Of a stretch of 64,000 bases of DNA, positions 61,486-64,000 are shown in pieces. The stretch comes from JAVBMP01 sp031552195. Lineage in GTDB: Bacteria; Desulfobacterota; Desulfovibrionia; Desulfovibrionales; Desulfovibrionaceae. Numbering within the stretch: position 1 is the stretch's first letter; each line of letters starts with the position of its first letter. Made by a program: the position numbers and the translations under genes. Where the stretch lies: NCBI GenBank assembly GCA_031552195.1, contig JAVBMT010000018.1, positions 1 through 64,000 of the forward strand. Reading direction: 5' to 3'. The notes beneath the pieces are model-generated. The model had not been told where the DNA came from. It did not search any database and saw only the letters and a list, made by a program, of their open reading frames with translations.

Positions 61486-62491
61486 TTTTTACTCCGGAAG
61501 ACTTAGCCTCCTGAACGATATCCGGCATGAAGGGCAACGGGTTCACCGAACTTCCCATAACATTGAAGCCTAAATGCAGGTGCGGGCCTGTAACCCGGCC
61601 GGTTGACCCGACAAGGCCAACGAGCTGGCCGGCCTGAACGGTGTCGCCTTCGTTCACCTTGATTTCGGAAAGGTGCATGTAAATGGTTTTGACGCCCAGC
61701 CCGTGATCAAGCACCACCACGCGCCCGGAGTAATAGTGTTCCGCCGCGAGGGCCACGGTTCCGGACGCGCAGGCCTTTACCGGATCGCCCTCAATTCCGT
61801 CCAGGTCGATTCCCTTATGCGGGCTGCGCGGCTGGTTGTTAAAAACCCGCCTTGAGCCGTAAACGCTGGTCAGGTCTCCTGGAAGCGGCCTTTCCAGCTT
61901 CAACGCGCCGTCACCAGCCTCCCACAGAAAATTCGGCGAAATATGGCGCAGAACGGCGCCCATCTCTTTGCTCTCACGCTCGATCCGTTCCAGTTCCGAG
62001 GCCGGAGGGGCAACATATTCCGGCTTCACCGTGAGTTTTTGCACAGGGTAGGCGCGCCGTTCCACCGCTATTTCAGCTTGATGCTCCATTGCGGAGGCTA
62101 ATTCCGGCAAAGGAGATTCCAGAGCCTCCAGCGCGTTTTCCGCCTGAAATATGGCGGAGGCCTTTCCTTTTGCGGGAAGAATTTTCAGGGCGTAGGATTT
62201 TTCCTCACTATCCAGCGGAACGGCCAACAGGCAGCGTCCTATACGTCCGCCTGGCGCAACTATATCCAGGGGAACCGTAAATTTGTTCCCGCGCCATTCC
62301 ACGCGCACGGCTTCCGCCTCGCGTGAAGCGAAAATAACGGCAAAGGCTTCACCATCGCCGCAGGCAGCCGGATGTTCCACGAAAACGGCGCTGACGGCCT
62401 GGCGTTCGGCGCTGACGGATTCGGCCGAGGCCGGAGAAATGCCAAACAGAATAATAAATGAGGCAAGCAAAGGCAAAAATCTGATTTTCAT
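61478..62491 (-). CDS. M23-family peptidase, exported (first of tandem pair)
   Basis: 337 residues. Signal peptide KIRFLPLLASFIILFGISPASA. Same architecture as its neighbour: N-terminal beta domain, then LytM core with SPHKGIDLDGIEG, HYYSGRVVVLDHGLGVKTIYMHLS, and TGPHLHLGFNV. All zinc ligands kept. ATG at 62491 is favoured, with AGGTGG close upstream; a GTG at 62497 is possible. Lies between xseA and the second copy. Confidence 0.88.
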   Translation of the reverse strand: MKIRFLPLLASFIILFGISPASAESVSAERQAVSAVFVEHPAACGDGEAFAVIFASREAEAVRVEWRGNKFTVPLDIVAPGGRIGRCLLAVPLDSEEKSYALKILPAKGKASAIFQAENALEALESPLPELASAMEHQAEIAVERRAYPVQKLTVKPEYVAPPASELERIERESKEMGAVLRHISPNFLWEAGDGALKLERPLPGDLTSVYGSRRVFNNQPRSPHKGIDLDGIEGDPVKACASGTVALAAEHYYSGRVVVLDHGLGVKTIYMHLSEIKVNEGDTVQAGQLVGLVGSTGRVTGPHLHLGFNVMGSSVNPLPFMPDIVQEAKSSGVKNE

Positions 62492-62518
62492 AACCACCTG
62501 ATTCTGAAAAATTTCGGT

Positions 62519-64000
62519 TTATTTGACAACCACTGGCAATACCCCGTCTGACAGCAAAAGGTCAATATCTTCACCGCGATGCGCGCCGGAGGCCGAGCGC
62601 AGGAAGCTTCCGTCAGCCAAGCGCGCCAAGGCGTAGCCTCTCTCCAGCGGTTGCATCGGGTTCAGGCCCGCAAGGCGCAACCACGCGCGTTCCAGGCGGT
62701 TTTCCCGTGCATCCATGGCGGATGACAGGGCGGCTCCAAGGGCCCCTTCCAGCCCGGCAAGGCGTATCGCGCGCGTTTCAAGCTGGGCCTGGGCCTTTTG
62801 CGGCCAGAACTCCAGCGCCCTTACCGCGTTTTGCAAGTTCCGGCTTTTAACGGAAAGAACGTTCAGGCGCGCGGCGCGAAGGCGCTGTTCCGCGCTGCCG
62901 AGTTTTTCACTCCAGCCCAGCAAGGTTTTTAGCGGAGAAGAAAGGCGCAGTGAACTCGCAAGCAACAACAGGCGTTTTTCCCTGTTCTCCAGCCCTTGCC
63001 GCCAGGCGCGGCCCAAGCCCTTTTCCGCCTCCGCAAGCCGCCGCTCCCAGCCTTGCAGGGCCCTGGCGGGCGAAGCCAGGCGCAGGGCGTTTTCCTGAAG
63101 TCGCAGGCGCTGACTGTGCACTTGCAATACGCGTTCCTGGTTCCGGCGCATGGCCAGTTCAAGTTCGTCTATTTTCTGCGCGAACTCGCGCCGCTCCGGC
63201 CAAAGCAGTTGCGCGGCATGGCTGGGCGTGGCCGCGCGCACGTCCGCCGTCATGTCGGACAGGGTGAAATCCACTTCATGCCCGATTCCGGCCAAGACCG
63301 GCAGGCGGCTTTCAAAAATGGCCGAGGCCAGTTCTTTGGAGTTAAAGGCCCAGAGATCTTCCAGCGAGCCTCCGCCGCGTATGATTACTATCACCTGCGC
63401 GTCGCTTTCGTTGGCCTGCCTCAAGGCCTTGACCAGAGCCGGAGGAGCCTCCGCGCCCTGAATGGGCAAAGGATAGAAAACTATGCGGCTGCCAAGGCCC
63501 CGGTTTTCCGCCACCCGCAGAAAATCGTGCAGGGCCGCGCCGCCCGGTGAAGTAAGCAGGGCCACGCGGCGCGGGTTGTCCGGCAGGGGGCGTTTGCGCT
63601 CGGCAGCGAAATATCCGGCGGCCTGAAGCTCGGCCTTGAGGCGCTCGTATTCTTCATGCAGACGGCCCAAACCGGATTTTTGCGCCAGTTCGACCACAAG
63701 CTGGTAAACTCCGCGCGCCGGGTAAACCGTCAGCCGCCCGGCGCATATCACCTCCTGCCCGTTCACGATTACGTCCGCCGGGCCGGCTTGTGGCGCTTCC
63801 TCATAGACCTCGCCGGTAAGCGGATCAAAACGCCCGGCGTTGTGCTGGCTGTTTCTGAACCATACCGCGGCCAGAGCGGCCTCGTCGTCCTTGAGCGTAA
63901 AATACAGATGCCCGGAAGAGGGCCGGGAAAGATTGGAAACCTGCCCGCGCACCCAGACGTAAGGCAGCGACGCCTCCAGGCTGTTTTTCACCTTGCGGGT
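62519..64000 (-). CDS. xseA: Exodeoxyribonuclease VII large subunit, 5' end outside the window
   Basis: At least 493 residues. N-terminal OB-fold (YVWVRGQVSNLSRPSSGHLYFTLKD), catalytic domain (VALLTSPGGAALHDFL, VIIRGGGSLEDLWAFN, LAGIGHEVDFTLSDMTADVRAATPSHAA) and the long C-terminal helices. The reading frame is open to the window edge (TRKVKNSLEA...), so the first codons are outside. It is upstream of the M23 pair and xseB. Confidence 0.95.
   Translation of the reverse strand, partial: TRKVKNSLEASLPYVWVRGQVSNLSRPSSGHLYFTLKDDEAALAAVWFRNSQHNAGRFDPLTGEVYEEAPQAGPADVIVNGQEVICAGRLTVYPARGVYQLVVELAQKSGLGRLHEEYERLKAELQAAGYFAAERKRPLPDNPRRVALLTSPGGAALHDFLRVAENRGLGSRIVFYPLPIQGAEAPPALVKALRQANESDAQVIVIIRGGGSLEDLWAFNSKELASAIFESRLPVLAGIGHEVDFTLSDMTADVRAATPSHAAQLLWPERREFAQKIDELELAMRRNQERVLQVHSQRLRLQENALRLASPARALQGWERRLAEAEKGLGRAWRQGLENREKRLLLLASSLRLSSPLKTLLGWSEKLGSAEQRLRAARLNVLSVKSRNLQNAVRALEFWPQKAQAQLETRAIRLAGLEGALGAALSSAMDARENRLERAWLRLAGLNPMQPLERGYALARLADGSFLRSASGAHRGEDIDLLLSDGVLPVVVK

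Noticed and set aside
1..64000. CRISPR arrays, transposases, rRNA genes or prophage
   Set aside because: No regularly spaced repeat, transposase, integrase or phage structural gene was seen.

Overview
The window is a join of two unrelated bacterial sequences. Bases 1 to about 7,980 are very GC-rich, with almost exclusively G/C-ending codons. They carry a glycolysis/gluconeogenesis cluster (gap end, a hypothetical gene, epd, pgk, pyk, fba, an alpha/beta hydrolase) and a tRNA-Ile2(CAU), in a style typical of Betaproteobacteria such as Rhodocyclaceae. From about 7,982 to the end, GC content and codon use drop to a moderate level. Gene content becomes that of a Desulfovibrionales (sulfate-reducer) chromosome: rpoD-dnaG-mutS2-yqeY-rpsU-hup order, a periplasmic HynBA [NiFe] hydrogenase closely resembling Desulfovibrio HynBA, and Desulfovibrio-style hybrid kinases. 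The switch falls inside a second CAU tRNA gene, of which only the 5' half remains, so the simplest explanation is an assembly join between two community members at a conserved tRNA sequence.

Layout of the Desulfovibrionales part. 8.0-16.7 kb (minus strand) is the macromolecular-synthesis block: rpoD, dnaG, mutS2, yqeY, rpsU, a 59-residue membrane protein not previously listed, hup and a zinc-ribbon protein. 16.7-19.2 kb (minus) is rimI-rsfS-gpmI. 19.3-22.1 kb holds a decayed Nudix protein, mreB and a two-GAF protein. 22.5-27.5 kb (plus) holds a large unrecognised protein, then gcvT-rsmE-rarA. 27.8-35 kb holds a soluble hybrid kinase, a YkgJ-type metal-cluster protein, a hemolysin-III family protein, an autoregulated-looking TetR regulator and a GH13 glycosidase preceded by a perfect palindrome. 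35.2-43.8 kb holds an aconitase-superfamily hydratase divergent from a complete RND efflux operon (adaptor, pump, outer-membrane channel). 44-46 kb holds a GNAT enzyme and def-fmt. 46.4-51.5 kb holds the hydrogenase and a proton-pumping pyrophosphatase. 51.6-57.3 kb (minus) holds a diiron protein, a membrane hybrid kinase, a FUSC-type membrane protein and a stand-alone Hpt protein. 57.3-64 kb (minus) holds xseA, two tandem M23 peptidases, xseB, ispA and dxs.

Functionally, the deltaproteobacterial part is mostly housekeeping: transcription and replication initiation, ribosome assembly, formyl-Met handling, isoprenoid precursor supply, cell shape and wall turnover. Added to this are anaerobic energy metabolism (periplasmic H2 oxidation; recovery of PPi energy, relevant to sulfate activation, which releases PPi), oxidative-stress protection and drug efflux. 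No CRISPR array, transposase, prophage or rRNA operon was seen. No clearly new multi-gene system is evident. The most interesting leads are the unrecognised 572-residue protein with a 26-bp palindrome in its upstream region, the apparently leaderless TetR gene with an operator in its promoter spacer, the split phosphorelay (two Hpt-less hybrid kinases and one free Hpt), and the tRNA junction itself.
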